A DNA stretch of 64,000 nt. It comes from Phormidesmis priestleyi Ana (lineage in GTDB: Bacteria; Cyanobacteriota; Cyanobacteriia; Phormidesmidales; Phormidesmidaceae). The notes under the pieces were generated by a model. It searched no databases, was not told the DNA's origin, and saw only the letters and a program-made list of their open reading frames with translations. Below, piece after piece: positions 35,750 to 46,484 of this stretch. How positions within the stretch are numbered: position 1 is the first letter of the stretch; each line of letters begins with the position of its first letter. The DNA lies in the NCBI GenBank assembly GCA_001314865.1, contig LJZR01000025.1:1-64000 (forward strand), in the 5' to 3' direction. The translations under genes were made by a program, and so were the position numbers.

Positions 35750-36609
35750 TTCACTTGTGTTGCCAAACCCAAAGACTCTAAACCGCGAATGGTCAGCCAG
35801 ACCACATCCAGTTCCCACCAGCGCAAACCAAAGCGAGCGGAAAACTGAGACGCATGATGATTATTGTGCCAGCCTTCCCCAAAGGTTAATAGCGATACCC
35901 ACCAGCAGTTTGTAGAAGTATCTTTTGTATCGTAGTTGCGATAGCCCAGCATATGACACACGCTGTTAACACAAAATGTGCTGTGAAAGCCAACAATAAT
36001 ACGAACAAAAATGCCCCAAACAACAAACGGCATTCCGCCTAAGCCATACAGCAAAACACCCAGCGCCACTTGTAAAAGCGTGTGATATTTATGGCAAAAG
36101 GTATAAAAAGGATCATCGGCAATATCTTTAGTCAGACGAAGCCGCTCGGATTCATTTGGGATTTCGTGCATCACCCAGGTTAGATGGCTCCACCAAAACC
36201 CTTTTTGCGAATCATGGGGATCTTTCGTGTGGTCGGTATATAAGTGGTGCATGCGGTGATAGCCAACCCAGCCTTTGACCGAACCTTGCGCGGCTAGCGT
36301 GCCACATAAAATAAAAAAGTACTCCAAGGTTCTGGGGACTTTGAAGCTGCGATGGCTAGCAAGGCGGTGAAACCCCAACGAAATCCCTAACCCTATGGTC
36401 AGGCAGTGCAAAAACACAGCAACACCAACGGCTTGCCAACTAAAATATCGGGGGAAAAAGGCCAATAAAGCCGCTATATGCAGCATTAAGGTCACCCACA
36501 TCACCTCCTGACGAAACGGAGGTGGTTTTACCTCAGGATCTAATCTACTCGCCAGATTTATTGCCGTAGGATTGATATCGTTTTTCGTTTGAATTTTAGG
36601 CTGGGCCAT
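35737..36609 (-). CDS. desC: acyl-lipid/acyl-CoA delta-9 desaturase (DesC-like)
   Basis: Membrane di-iron desaturase of 290 aa that introduces the first double bond into fatty acyl chains of membrane lipids. The three histidine boxes are present: HRLASH (about residue 81), HRMHH (about 118) and HNNHH (about 251). Two hydrophobic hairpins separate them (LMLHIAALLAFF..., VALGVLLYGLG...). The WWSHLTWVMH segment and length fit the cyanobacterial DesC/DesC-like family. A 900-bp region lies upstream. Expression of such genes often responds to cold or light, but nothing in the sequence proves it here. Confidence 0.93.
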   Translation of the reverse strand: MAQPKIQTKNDINPTAINLASRLDPEVKPPPFRQEVMWVTLMLHIAALLAFFPRYFSWQAVGVAVFLHCLTIGLGISLGFHRLASHRSFKVPRTLEYFFILCGTLAAQGSVKGWVGYHRMHHLYTDHTKDPHDSQKGFWWSHLTWVMHEIPNESERLRLTKDIADDPFYTFCHKYHTLLQVALGVLLYGLGGMPFVVWGIFVRIIVGFHSTFCVNSVCHMLGYRNYDTKDTSTNCWWVSLLTFGEGWHNNHHASQFSARFGLRWWELDVVWLTIRGLESLGLATQVKRAK

Positions 36610-36734
36610 CAGTGTTTATCTTTTCTGTTTTTAAGGGGAGGGGATAAATTTTGGTTTAAGATTTCTCAATTGCTGGCAGTTGGTAGCGTTTAGCGATTGA
36701 TTTAACTATTGAATTTCACCTGATTTGTTCCATT

Positions 36735-36805
36735 GTTTTCGCCATTGTTCGCTATTGGCTATTGTTCGCTATTGATTGTTTGCTATTGATTGTTTGCTAT
36801 TGATA
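36735..36805. repeat. degenerate 14-bp tandem array
   Basis: Copies of TGTTTGCTATTGAT, the last two nearly identical, lie upstream of the desaturase gene. Confidence 0.75.
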
Positions 36806-37421
36806 GATTCAGCTGATGCGCCAGCCAATGCGGCTGAAACAGTGGGGCTGAATAAGTAAGCTTTGCCAGCTGACAACCATACCACGACAAACGCTATCTT
36901 GAGCTTGCCCCAAATCAATGATATTTGAAGGCGCAAACATGCCAATTTTTTAAGCTGCCGTTTTACTTGACAAACATTATTCATTGGGTAAATTGCTTAA
37001 TCCCTGCCAAATAAAGAGGTTATCCATAGCCCACAAAAAGCCATAAAAAAGACCATCTAACTCAAAAATTAGTTAGACAGCAAGTAATCGGTACTAGCGC
37101 ATCTGTGCCGCAGGTTCTATGCCACAGGTTCAGTGACACAAGCTCTGTGACCCAAATTTTATGCGACAGGTTTATATTAACTATCCCCTATATTCTATTG
37201 CATATAGCCGATGACTGCCGATGGCGTCGGTTGACGCGACTGCGGATCTTTTGATCAACCTTTTGCAAGCAAGGCCCTTAAAGAACAAGACGTAGTTATT
37301 TTTTAAAAATAATATTTTCTAAAAAAGAAATATCATGATTTATTGAATAAATCAAGCTTTTATGCCGCTTATTCTACGAATTCTATGGCTTTTTAACTGA
37401 ACGCACCTGAGCGCGCAACAA

Positions 37422-37469
37422 ATTGCCCTTATCTATCTTCCCCGGACTTGGGGGATAAACAAGGGCAAT
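37422..37469 (-). terminator. terminator-like hairpin after the large RTX gene
   Basis: ATTGCCCTT pairs with AAGGGCAAT. An inner TATC-CCCC/GGGG-ATA stem adds to it. A weak TTTGTTG follows on the minus strand. Confidence 0.6.
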
Positions 37470-37515
37470 AATATCAACGTCTTTGCCCGCTGATTCAGCG
37501 GACCTTAATTAATAA

Positions 37516-40500
37516 TTAAATGGAGAGAAACGTACTTTCAACAAACTGATTGGCATCAGCGTTGAGCACCACAGAGAGCACTTCGCCCTCAAAGGTGCCA
37601 ATCACAGTGTTTGCCCCTGACTGGACGATGTACATCTGGCCCAAGCTAAGACCGCCCGATAGGCCAATGAGATCTTGACCTGACTCAAAATCGAGGATGA
37701 CGTTGGTGCCTTCTCCAGGTGCGATCGCAAAAATATCTGTCCCTGCGCCACCAAAGAGCAAATCATCGCCAGTGCCGCCGACTAGCAAGTCATTGCCCGC
37801 ACCACCAAAGAGCACATCGTTGCCTGCTTCGCCAAAGAGTAAGTCGTCACCGCCGCCGCCAAAGAGTAAATCGTCACCCGTACCGCCAAAGAGTGAGTCG
37901 TTGCCACTAGGCTCTGACAGGTCTCCGATGAGCGTGTCGTTACCGCCGCCGCCAAAGAGCAGGTTGTCATCACCGCCCTGACCGGCGATAAAGTCATCTG
38001 CATCGCTGCCGAAGAATTCACCCGTCTCACCGGGGGCTGCGATCAAGAAGCTGGTGTCATCGCCACCGCTGTCGCCGCCATCACCGACAATCCCATCAAT
38101 AACGGTATCTTCGCGGAAAGCGAGGTTTTGTAGGCGGGTATCTTCCGCGCGTGTGGTGTCTTCTTGATTAAAGGGGTTGTCTGCACCAAAGTTGAGGGCT
38201 AAAAACTCAGCTAGGGCGTCTTGCTCAGAGCCGTCAGGCGCAAAGGTCGCTGTGCCGGTGCGAGGGGCGTCATCTGGCTGGGTGAGGTCAACCACGTCGC
38301 GATCGGGGAATGGGTAGCCGTCGCCGCCTGCTGCTAAGAAACCCAGGGTCACCAAGCGGAAGGTGCGGTCTGCATCACCTACAAGCTCGCCGTCCTGAAC
38401 GACGACATCTAAGTCTTTGCCGTCTTCGCCGACGATGGCCAAAGATTGAATGCGATCGCCCGCATCAGCGGTTAAATCAAAGCTAAACTCAATGCCCGCA
38501 ACCTGAGGAAAACGGCCTGGGGTAGTGCTATCGTCTGAAGCACTCTCTGCAATGCCATGTTCCAAAATCTCCAACAGCTCTGCTGCGGTCACCGTCAGTA
38601 GCGTTAGACCATTGTTGAACCTGAGGGCATTGGCAATGTCAGTTTCTGAAATACCGCCATCGGGTTTAACGCCTGGAATGCCTTCGTTAGGCAACAGCTC
38701 AGGTTCGCCTGTCCCCCCTGCCGGTACAATCGTCCGACCGATGCTATCGCGAATACCACCACCGTTTTTGATGGAGATAACCGTGGTTGGGTCAGTTTCT
38801 TTGGCGATCGCTAAATTCGCATCTGCCGTTAGGTTCCCTAAGTTGGTTTCCTCAGCGCGAACGCTGCCCCGCGAACCGTTCAGGAACACCTCACTGACCC
38901 CAAAGACATTGCTCTCCTTAGCCGAAATGACCGCTTCGAGCGTATCGACAATCGCCTGAATTTCAGGATCAACCAATCCCTGCGCATTCAGGTCAGCAAC
39001 GCCTTGGTCGTCAGTGGCATAGGCCCCACTCACCGCCGCGTCATAGCTCTCAGGAACAATCTCACCATTTTCGTCAAAGTCAATCACTAGGCGACCGATG
39101 TACTTGTAGTTGCCATCGGTGTTGACAATCGCCACTGGCTTACCAGCTGCGTCGGTCTTAAAAATGGGGTAAGGGCCTTGGGCAGTGTCGCCCGCTCTGG
39201 CACGGTCGTTTTCATCAAACAAACGAGTGTTAGAGCCACCGGCAACAATAATGTCTACATCGGTTAGGCGCTCTGCCAATGCCTGCTCAATCGAGAGCTG
39301 CTGCATGTGGGCTAGCAGCACCACTTTGTTTAAGTCGGGATTGGCTGCAAGTAGCGCATCTACATCCGCCTGAATTTCAGCGGCGAGGGCATCTAGCTGC
39401 TCAGCTGTTGGATTACCGTCAAAGTCTGCGGGCGCAATGGTGATATCGCCAGGGCTAGAGATAAAGCGAAGGGTGGGCGTGGTTGCGCCAACCACGCCAA
39501 TTTTTTCACCGTTAACCTCAATCACGGTGGTGGCTGCAATGCTGTTAGGCAAAGCGGCTTGACCATCGGGGACGACAAGATCAGCCAGATTTTCATCTGT
39601 GCTGAAGTCGAGGTTGCTGCTGAGGTAAGGGAACTGAGCACCTGCAAAAGATTCGTCAATGTCGGGCGTTGCTGGATCATCTTCGCCACCGCGCACCAAG
39701 TCACGCACTAGCGCGGTGCCCAGGTCAAACTCGTGGTTGCCAAAGGCGATCGCCTGAATTCCCAACTCGTTTTGAATCGCAATATCTGCCCGGCCCGCAC
39801 CGCCAAAAGCTTCAGCACTCGCCGAAAAGAACAAACCCGGAATAATCGCATCGCCTGACGAGAGTAAAAGGGTGTTCTCGTAGTCAGCTTTAAGGGCATT
39901 GATCACCGCAGAGGCCCGAGGCGCATCTGCGAGTGCCGGAATCCCGGCTTCTTGGTCAGCTAGGTGGAGTAGCTGTAGGGTAAATAAATCATCTACCTCA
40001 TCTATAGGCGGTTCTGGAGGATTAGGGCCAGATCCCTCTGTGTTAATGGCATAAATCGCCACGGTGTTAGAAACTTCATTGGCAACCACTAGCAACGGTT
40101 GTCCATTCCCGGTGGGGCTATCTTCAGCTGAAATAAAGGCCAGTCCTTCGGGGGCAATGTCTGCATCGTTGCGCACATACTGGACAAACTCTGGCGATCG
40201 CGGATTAGACAAGTCATATACCAAAACACCGCCGCCAGCACGCTCTAACCCAACAAAGGCATAGGGCTTACCGTTCACAATGCCAGTGGTAATCGCCTCA
40301 GGCTCTGGGCCTTTATTGTCCGAGCGGGTGTCAAACGCTTCTGGGTCACCATTGTTAGCGTTAAAAAAGTCGGGCGCAAGCGCTGCGGTAATTTGCTCAA
40401 ACTGGTCGCCGCTGTCAAACACAATGTTGCCATTGCTATCTAACACCGAGAAAGAGCGTCCGCCGTAAGCAACAATTTTATCAAGGTCACCGTCACCGTC

Positions 40501-41562
40501 CGTGTCGCCATCGATCGAAGAAATGGTCAGTCGGCCCAGGGCCTCATCTTCTAGCAGCGCCGGATCAAAGCTAGGGTCTAACGCTAGCCCATTGCGACCG
40601 AGCGACACCACATCAGCAATATCCTTTAGGCGAATGGCATCGCCGCGACCTTCAGCATCGGCATCGCCTCTGTCGTCGCCTTCATTGGCAATCACATAAA
40701 AGGTTTCACCCTCGACCTCAAAAGCAGCGATGGAATCAGGCATGTACAGACCAAAAACCGGCTGCGGCTGAATGTTAATTACGCCATCTCTGTCGCTGGC
40801 ATCTAGGCCGTTGCCTTCTAGGCTGTGGTCTTTTAGGCCCAGGGGCGCGATGCTTTCGACCTGATTGGTCTGAAGGTTGACGATTGCGATCGCATTGTTT
40901 TCTTGCAGGGTCACAAACGCCCGAGTGCCATCCGGCGAAACCGCAATATACTCAGGCTCTAGATCTTGGGCGACCGTCGCATCTGGGAAAAGTCTGACGC
41001 CGGCTGCTCGCAGCGCCGCTTCTTGCCCATTGAACTGGGTAAAGCCAGCGATCGTTACATTCGCTTGGCTCAAGCTGCTGAACTCACCAGAAATATCAAT
41101 AATGCCAACCGACCCTTCGGGGTCAATATCTCCACGAGGCTCACCTTCGTTGGCAACGAGCACCTTGCTGCCATCAGGCGAAAAAGTCACCATGTCGGGC
41201 AGTGCGCCCACTGTGAATATTTTAGTGGCTCTTTCTATATCTGCTAGCGACTGAATATCATTTAAATTAACGAGTGCAACGGCCCCTGGATCGGTCACTA
41301 CCTCGGCTGATAGCGCGACGGCAAGCAAGTCATTGTTATAGGCAATGCTGTTAGCGCCGCCCACTGGCACACCCAAATCAGCAATATCGATTGCAATGAG
41401 TTGGGTAGGCGCAGTAGGGTCGCTCAGGTCAACGACCTCAACCACCGTACCGCCCGACACGATGTAAAGTAACGATCTTGCATTATCGTAAGCAACAATC
41501 TCAGCGCCAGTTTCGCTCGTAAAGCTGCCAATTCTTGTCAGAGAAAGGTTCTCCATGTCCAT
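37516..41562 (-). CDS. large secreted protein: choice-of-anchor I propeller, 5'-nucleotidase, RTX repeats
   Basis: Extracellular protein of 1348 aa in three parts. Residues about 1-505 are a beta-propeller of the choice-of-anchor I type, with repeated segments such as [18 protein letters not shown] and [18 protein letters not shown]. Residues about 525-1135 are a metallophosphatase/5'-nucleotidase of the UshA type, with [10 protein letters not shown] as a metal ligand motif, the VGATTPT strand and the C-terminal substrate domain ([21 protein letters not shown]). Residues about 1165-1290 are GGxGxDxLxGG calcium-binding RTX repeats. No signal peptide is present, consistent with type I secretion. 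It likely scavenges phosphate from nucleotides or phosphoesters outside the cell. An in-frame ATG two codons in is an equal start. Confidence 0.9.
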   Translation of the reverse strand: MDMENLSLTRIGSFTSETGAEIVAYDNARSLLYIVSGGTVVEVVDLSDPTAPTQLIAIDIADLGVPVGGANSIAYNNDLLAVALSAEVVTDPGAVALVNLNDIQSLADIERATKIFTVGALPDMVTFSPDGSKVLVANEGEPRGDIDPEGSVGIIDISGEFSSLSQANVTIAGFTQFNGQEAALRAAGVRLFPDATVAQDLEPEYIAVSPDGTRAFVTLQENNAIAIVNLQTNQVESIAPLGLKDHSLEGNGLDASDRDGVINIQPQPVFGLYMPDSIAAFEVEGETFYVIANEGDDRGDADAEGRGDAIRLKDIADVVSLGRNGLALDPSFDPALLEDEALGRLTISSIDGDTDGDGDLDKIVAYGGRSFSVLDSNGNIVFDSGDQFEQITAALAPDFFNANNGDPEAFDTRSDNKGPEPEAITTGIVNGKPYAFVGLERAGGGVLVYDLSNPRSPEFVQYVRNDADIAPEGLAFISAEDSPTGNGQPLLVVANEVSNTVAIYAINTEGSGPNPPEPPIDEVDDLFTLQLLHLADQEAGIPALADAPRASAVINALKADYENTLLLSSGDAIIPGLFFSASAEAFGGAGRADIAIQNELGIQAIAFGNHEFDLGTALVRDLVRGGEDDPATPDIDESFAGAQFPYLSSNLDFSTDENLADLVVPDGQAALPNSIAATTVIEVNGEKIGVVGATTPTLRFISSPGDITIAPADFDGNPTAEQLDALAAEIQADVDALLAANPDLNKVVLLAHMQQLSIEQALAERLTDVDIIVAGGSNTRLFDENDRARAGDTAQGPYPIFKTDAAGKPVAIVNTDGNYKYIGRLVIDFDENGEIVPESYDAAVSGAYATDDQGVADLNAQGLVDPEIQAIVDTLEAVISAKESNVFGVSEVFLNGSRGSVRAEETNLGNLTADANLAIAKETDPTTVISIKNGGGIRDSIGRTIVPAGGTGEPELLPNEGIPGVKPDGGISETDIANALRFNNGLTLLTVTAAELLEILEHGIAESASDDSTTPGRFPQVAGIEFSFDLTADAGDRIQSLAIVGEDGKDLDVVVQDGELVGDADRTFRLVTLGFLAAGGDGYPFPDRDVVDLTQPDDAPRTGTATFAPDGSEQDALAEFLALNFGADNPFNQEDTTRAEDTRLQNLAFREDTVIDGIVGDGGDSGGDDTSFLIAAPGETGEFFGSDADDFIAGQGGDDNLLFGGGGNDTLIGDLSEPSGNDSLFGGTGDDLLFGGGGDDLLFGEAGNDVLFGGAGNDLLVGGTGDDLLFGGAGTDIFAIAPGEGTNVILDFESGQDLIGLSGGLSLGQMYIVQSGANTVIGTFEGEVLSVVLNADANQFVESTFLSI

Positions 41563-42077
41563 CCTAATTTTGCTGCGTGGTTAGTTTGCGTTTTGCGTTA
41601 AGTCTTTTTTCTGGATAAGTCCTGCTGTCAGCTTTTTTGTTTTCTATTTTTGTTTTTTGTTTTGTCGATTTGTTAGGAAATAGTCCTATCGACAGCAGAA
41701 CAGATACACCACTTGCAACACCCGTTTTTTGTTCCCAACTTTGCCTCAATGGCAGGGATGAACTGTACGTTTTTATATGCGCTGTTGTATGCGCTGTTGT
41801 ATGCGCTTTTAGCTGTGTGCTTTTATTTACCAGCTGTTCGGTCGTTCTTGCAGCCGTGCTAAGCACCTTTAATTTCTATCAGAGTTTTTCACTGCGCAAG
41901 TAAAGAACAGGTTATGAGGGGGTTATCAACAGATTGTCTGCCATTACCAAAAACCTGTATTGCATGGAACCTTAGCGTTCTCTTAATCTTGGGAAATTTG
42001 AATTTTGCACCGAGAAATGTGAGTAGGAATCATATTTATTTCCACTCATTTATTCCCGTTCATTTATTCCCGCTCAT
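41563..42077. other. intergenic region, no gene seen
   Basis: About 515 bp upstream of the large RTX gene, very T-rich at 41620-41680. It carries a TATGCGCTGTTG triplicate at 41775-41812. The promoter of the RTX gene should be near its left end. Confidence 0.5.
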
Positions 42078-42090
42078 TTATTCCCACTCG
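42035..42090 (-). repeat. 14-bp tandem array containing the receiver-DUF3685 stop codon
   Basis: Four units: TTTATTTCCACTCA, TTTATTCCCGTTCA, TTTATTCCCGCTCA and TTTATTCCCACTCG. The last encodes the final residues and TAA stop (42078-42080, minus strand). Confidence 0.92.
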
Positions 42091-44276
42091 TTAAAATCCT
42101 GGTTGTACGGATTCTCTACAGAGGTATTGGGATTGTAAGCGCTGTTTTTAGGAGGCTGAGGATATACCGGGCGCTGTTTGGAGGGCCGCTTGCTTTTAGT
42201 ATCTTGCCAAGCACTGCCGACGCCTTTGAGGATGCCGCGACCGACTAGGCCAATGCCGCGACCCACAACTTCAGTGAGGACATAAACAACGCTAGTACCC
42301 ACGAGCGAAAAAGCCGTTCGCAAGCGAGGGGCGATCGCATCTCGGGTTTCCATGGCCAACGTCACAACCAATGGAATGCCGCCTAAGCGATCGAGTTCCG
42401 ATCGGCGCGGCGCGTAAACAGAGGTTTGTTTAATACCCACAGGCGTGAGCACATAAAGGTTGTAGCGACTCTCAAAAATCGCTTTGGGTTCATTAACCAA
42501 CCGATCTAAGCGGTAGCGCCAGGAGAGATCATTGCGAAATCGTTCAATCTCTCGTGAAGACATCAACCGACCTGCGTAGAGCCCCTTTTTAATAGATTCC
42601 ACATCTGCCAAGCGGTTTAGCAAGGGCTGCATGACGGCATTGGCGACTTGAATAATCAAATTTTCGAGCAGAGATTCGCTGTAGGCGATCGCCTGAGGCG
42701 TGGTGGCCGAGTAAGGTACATTCTCAATCACCATTGGGTCTTGAAACAGCCAATGGCCAAACAGCGCTGGCACCATTGGAATGCGGTCTAGTACTTGATC
42801 CTGTATAACCGGCTTTTCTCTTTTTAGCAGCGTCACCACTTCTTCTTCTACATTGCCAATTCTGACCGTGTAGTATTTGCCAAAAAACTCAGTATTGGCC
42901 TCATCCCAAAGGTCTTGAACCACCTGCAAAGCCCGCATCGGCAGCTGCCCTGGCTGCACCTGAGATGCCCGCAAATCAGAGATCAAATCTTCTAGCTGGC
43001 GCAACACTAAGTAAAGTAGCTCTAGCTTTTTGTCAGGCCGTAAAATGTCGATTTCTAAGGGAGAAGTGCTAATGTTTTTCAGCGGATACTGAAGCTTGGC
43101 AAAAACGCCTTCAAAAACAACAGTTTGCACATCTGTCGGTCGCCTTTGCAGTCTCGCTTCGGTATTGGCGCGATTCAGGGCGTTTTGGCTAGCGGCGATC
43201 GCAGCGGCAGCGTTAGGAATGAGTGAATCGCGATCTAAATAGCGAGCGGCAGTCATATCGGCATAGTTTTGACCATACCCAGCCTGCTGCGTAGCCAAAA
43301 ACCACTCTAAGCTAGGAGAAGCACTATCCGACCGGTTCGCAGCGCGGCCCCGTCGCGGTGAGTCAGCAAACTGCGGCGTCCGCCAAACAGAAGACACCAG
43401 CCAACGAGCAGCGGTGAGTTCACGTTTTTTACCCTCTGCAATCATGCGGCCCAGCCAAGAGGTTGTCCGCTGCCGGTCGAGATCTGCCAGGGCTTGATCG
43501 ATCTGTTGTAGTCCTGAGAGCCTCATGCTCAGGCGCATGGCGGTCAGCGGCCCTGGAATATTAGCAGGGGAGAGCGCGGATCTGTTGTTGTTTGGGCTCG
43601 GACGGTTTGTAGGTGGCTCTACATTCGAATTAGATAGCGCCTGCTGGGATTTTGTTGCTTCTGGTCTATCTGTCGGTCTACCGATTGAGCCATCTTCTGA
43701 GCCAGTCGTTTGTTGCGGGGGCGGAGTGGGCGATCGCACAGCAGTATCTGTCTCAGTCTCTGCCGCAGTCTCTGAGAGCACTGCCGCTGGCTGACCCACC
43801 GCCACCTGCCGAATGAGCTGAGCCAATCGGCGTACAGGCATACTGCGAGTGCCGTAGCCATCAGCGCCCACACGGGCAGCAGCGGCTTGCAATGCAGGCT
43901 CGGCTTGCTTGCTCAGCACCAGCACTGGAAGCTTAGGAAAGCTGGTTTTTAGCTGCTGGCATAGCTGGAGCCCAGGCGTGACATCGGGCTCTGCGGCCCC
44001 TAATCCTAAATCTAGAATGATCAGGTCAAGGGGCGGAGGGACGGGTTGAATCGGCTGCTTTTTTTTACGAGTAGCCGCATCTGTGAGAGATGGCTGATAG
44101 GTTTGAAAGCGTTTGCGAACTTTGTCGAGCGCTTCGGCAGCCGTTTCGGCTTCGATAGCAACGGTAAAATCACCCTGCTGCTCTAGCCACACCTTTAGGC
44201 CAAGCCGAAAAACAGGATCGTGATCCACCAGCATCAGCTGGAGGGGCGGTAAAGAAGGGGGCGTCACATCGCTCAT
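42078..44276 (-). CDS. response-regulator receiver protein with DUF3685 (Ycf55-like) C-terminus
   Basis: 732 aa from the ATG at 44276 (MSDVTPPS). The N-terminal 170 residues form a CheY-like receiver: acidic pocket VDHD, phosphoacceptor aspartate in LIILDLGLG and the conserved lysine in VLSKQ. Instead of a DNA-binding domain, a Pro/Ser/Thr-rich linker (about 185-240) leads to a long helical C-terminal region typical of cyanobacterial DUF3685, related to plastid Ycf55. The output is unknown. It follows the repeat-protein gene by about 60 bp on the same strand, so the two are likely co-expressed. The stop codon lies in a tandem array. Confidence 0.83.
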   Translation of the reverse strand: MSDVTPPSLPPLQLMLVDHDPVFRLGLKVWLEQQGDFTVAIEAETAAEALDKVRKRFQTYQPSLTDAATRKKKQPIQPVPPPLDLIILDLGLGAAEPDVTPGLQLCQQLKTSFPKLPVLVLSKQAEPALQAAAARVGADGYGTRSMPVRRLAQLIRQVAVGQPAAVLSETAAETETDTAVRSPTPPPQQTTGSEDGSIGRPTDRPEATKSQQALSNSNVEPPTNRPSPNNNRSALSPANIPGPLTAMRLSMRLSGLQQIDQALADLDRQRTTSWLGRMIAEGKKRELTAARWLVSSVWRTPQFADSPRRGRAANRSDSASPSLEWFLATQQAGYGQNYADMTAARYLDRDSLIPNAAAAIAASQNALNRANTEARLQRRPTDVQTVVFEGVFAKLQYPLKNISTSPLEIDILRPDKKLELLYLVLRQLEDLISDLRASQVQPGQLPMRALQVVQDLWDEANTEFFGKYYTVRIGNVEEEVVTLLKREKPVIQDQVLDRIPMVPALFGHWLFQDPMVIENVPYSATTPQAIAYSESLLENLIIQVANAVMQPLLNRLADVESIKKGLYAGRLMSSREIERFRNDLSWRYRLDRLVNEPKAIFESRYNLYVLTPVGIKQTSVYAPRRSELDRLGGIPLVVTLAMETRDAIAPRLRTAFSLVGTSVVYVLTEVVGRGIGLVGRGILKGVGSAWQDTKSKRPSKQRPVYPQPPKNSAYNPNTSVENPYNQDFNEWE

Positions 44277-44336
44277 ATTGGTGAATATACCACTGCTCGG
44301 AGATGAGTCACCCACTGACTTGTTCTACTTTCAATC

Positions 44337-46187
44337 CTAGAAATCTTCGTAACTGCCCGGTTCAATAAAGCCGTCGGTGTAGAGGTCACCAATTGGAGCG
44401 CTTATACGGCTGCCTTCATTGCTGTCGCTAGCGCTGCCAATCGGGGGTGCCTGCAACGACCAAATATACTCCCGCTCTTGGGCCCAAATGGCAATACTGG
44501 TTCTGGCTTCAGCATACAAGGCTCGGTCAGGGCCAATTTGGGCGGCAATATCAATAGCGGCGCTCAGGCTGCCTTGAGCGGCCAGGTTTTCGGCGCGAAT
44601 CAGAAGGGGGCGATCTTCCATAATTTGAATTTCTGCAATCCAGCCTTTAACCGCGCTTTGCGCGTCGTCGTATAGAGCGCGGCCTTTTTTGACCTTGCTG
44701 GCCTCGGCGATGGCTGCTTTCAAATTCCCCTTTTCTGCCAGCTGCTGAGCCTGATTCATAATGGGCTGGTCTTCAATCGTTTCAATGCGGTCTACCCATT
44801 CGGCGATGTAGGTTTGGCCCTGAATTCTAAGGGCTCGGCCCTGCTCTACTTGTTTGGCTTCGGCAATCCCTAGCCTTAGGTTAGCAATGCCGCCTGCGCT
44901 CGCTAGCCGCACGGCCCGGTTTAAAATAGGTCGGTCTTCGAGTCTTTCAATTTCTTTTTCCCAATGGGAAACTAGGGTTTGGGCCTGCAAGCGCTGAGGG
45001 CGCTCTTGAGTAATTTGCTCGGCCTTGGCGATCGCCATGCGGTAGGTTGAGCGCTGGCCAATTTGGGCGAGCGAGTTGGCATACTGTAGCTGCACCGTAT
45101 CTTCCAGCTTTTGCTGCCATTTGATGAGGCTGTCTTGGGCTTCGGTGTAAAACGGGCTGTCGGGCGAAATTCGCTTGACGGCCTCAATCGCTTCGAGCAA
45201 GTTCACCACTTGGCCGTACGAGGGCGTCCACTGGTCTTCTCCGGCTAACCTTTTGGCATGGCCAAAGCTCAGCAAATCTTTGGCTTCAGCGGTGAGTGCT
45301 AAGTCGGGCGGAACCAGCTGCACCACTTGAATGGCCGCATCGAGATCTTCTTGCTCCCATTTTTGAAAGCTGTAGATCATCACTCGCTCAGCCCAGCGGT
45401 TGAGGTCGGGCTTGGCGTCTCTCCAGGCGTCGGTTTTAAGATCAATGGATTGCGCGATCGCCAGGGCTTCTCCCAACTTTTTCAAATCGCCCGTCTTTGC
45501 CAAGGCGCGGGCTTTGCCTAACTCGCGGCGGGCATGTTCTTCGCGGTCAATCTTCAGCTCCAGCTGGTCGTGCCGGGTGGTCACCCAGTAGGTCGTATTG
45601 AGAATTTTGAGCTTTTGCAAATTCTGGCGAGCGCCTGTCCAATTTTGGGCTGCGATCGCGTCCAACACATCGGCTTCAAACTCTTGGCCCACGCTCCATT
45701 CCTTATCCCAGGTCGCCAGCGCACTCTTCACCTGGGGATAAATCGCGACCCGCTCTGGAATTCGCTTCGCCAAACGCGTTGCCTGCTGAATATCCCCCTG
45801 CTGGGCCATCCGGCTCAGCTCGCTTAACAGCGCCTTCGACCAGCTATCCATCAGCTGATTGGCCTCTTCGTACAGCGGATTACTTGGCGTCCAAGGTGCG
45901 ACCAGCTCAATGGCTTCTATCAACGCCTGCGCAGAGCCCGAACGGACGCTGGCAGTGGCACATAGTAGCTTTTCGGTATCGGTACTGAGGCTGCGGGTTA
46001 GGGTGCAGTCAGGCAGCGGCGGATTTTGGGTCATCACCCAAACAGCCCGCAGGCCAACGCCACCTGCCGTCGCTAAAATCGCCATCCAAACCAACGGCCA
46101 GAGGAGATTTGAGAGACTACTGCGAATGCCGCTGCGGAGCTTTTTGCGAAAGGTGGGCGATGGAGCAATGGGAGGAATTGGGGTCAT
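44337..46187 (-). CDS. membrane-anchored helical repeat protein, unknown function
   Basis: 616 aa. One transmembrane helix (about residues 28-50, LLWPLVWMAILATAGGVGL) follows a basic cytoplasmic leader. The outer or periplasmic part is a series of related 60-70-residue helical units: AQQGDIQQATRLAKRIP, AKTGDLKKLGEALAIAQSI, AEKGNLKAAIAEASKVKKG and AAQGSLSAAIDIAAQIGPD, each ending in a W-x-x-x-I/W turn. The units resemble TPR or Sel1-like solenoids without matching them closely. Such proteins are widespread in cyanobacteria under vague names. Its position directly upstream of the receiver-DUF3685 gene hints at a shared pathway. Confidence 0.72.
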   Translation of the reverse strand: MTPIPPIAPSPTFRKKLRSGIRSSLSNLLWPLVWMAILATAGGVGLRAVWVMTQNPPLPDCTLTRSLSTDTEKLLCATASVRSGSAQALIEAIELVAPWTPSNPLYEEANQLMDSWSKALLSELSRMAQQGDIQQATRLAKRIPERVAIYPQVKSALATWDKEWSVGQEFEADVLDAIAAQNWTGARQNLQKLKILNTTYWVTTRHDQLELKIDREEHARRELGKARALAKTGDLKKLGEALAIAQSIDLKTDAWRDAKPDLNRWAERVMIYSFQKWEQEDLDAAIQVVQLVPPDLALTAEAKDLLSFGHAKRLAGEDQWTPSYGQVVNLLEAIEAVKRISPDSPFYTEAQDSLIKWQQKLEDTVQLQYANSLAQIGQRSTYRMAIAKAEQITQERPQRLQAQTLVSHWEKEIERLEDRPILNRAVRLASAGGIANLRLGIAEAKQVEQGRALRIQGQTYIAEWVDRIETIEDQPIMNQAQQLAEKGNLKAAIAEASKVKKGRALYDDAQSAVKGWIAEIQIMEDRPLLIRAENLAAQGSLSAAIDIAAQIGPDRALYAEARTSIAIWAQEREYIWSLQAPPIGSASDSNEGSRISAPIGDLYTDGFIEPGSYEDF

Positions 46188-46484
46188 GAATGCAGGCCCG
46201 GTCAGCGGTGATGAAATTAAACAAAATTACTTGATAGGACAAGCCACCCTACAGTGCCCACGAAGCGATTTATCTTCGCCTCCGTATCAAATAAATTTTG
46301 TGTAAATTTTGCTGACATTGTAGAGGGAATCGGTCGCAGCCTCACTCATTTCATCAGATTATTTTTGGATTGTGAGTCGGCCCTCAAAAGCAGTGCCAAA
46401 GCAGCCTTCAAGCGACCTTAATGCAGCCTCTAGATTGTCCAGATTTGAGGCATATTTACCCTCATGTCTGGATTGAATTTTGCA

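Larger units (their letters stand above)
36610..37515. other. intergenic region between desaturase and the large RTX gene
   Basis: About 900 bp, AT-rich. It holds degenerate 14-bp TGTTTGCTATTGAT repeats (36735-36805) and a hairpin terminator at its far end. A 71-codon minus-strand frame at 36769-36984 has no recognisable features and overlaps the repeats. Confidence 0.55.

Noticed and set aside
38525-38959. Long antisense frames inside the RTX-nucleotidase gene
   Set aside because: They mirror codon structure of the real gene and have Ser/Pro-rich shadow composition.
41564-41866. 100-codon minus-strand frame with HTTAHTTAH repeats
   Set aside because: Low-complexity T-rich spacer and a short repeat; no family resemblance.
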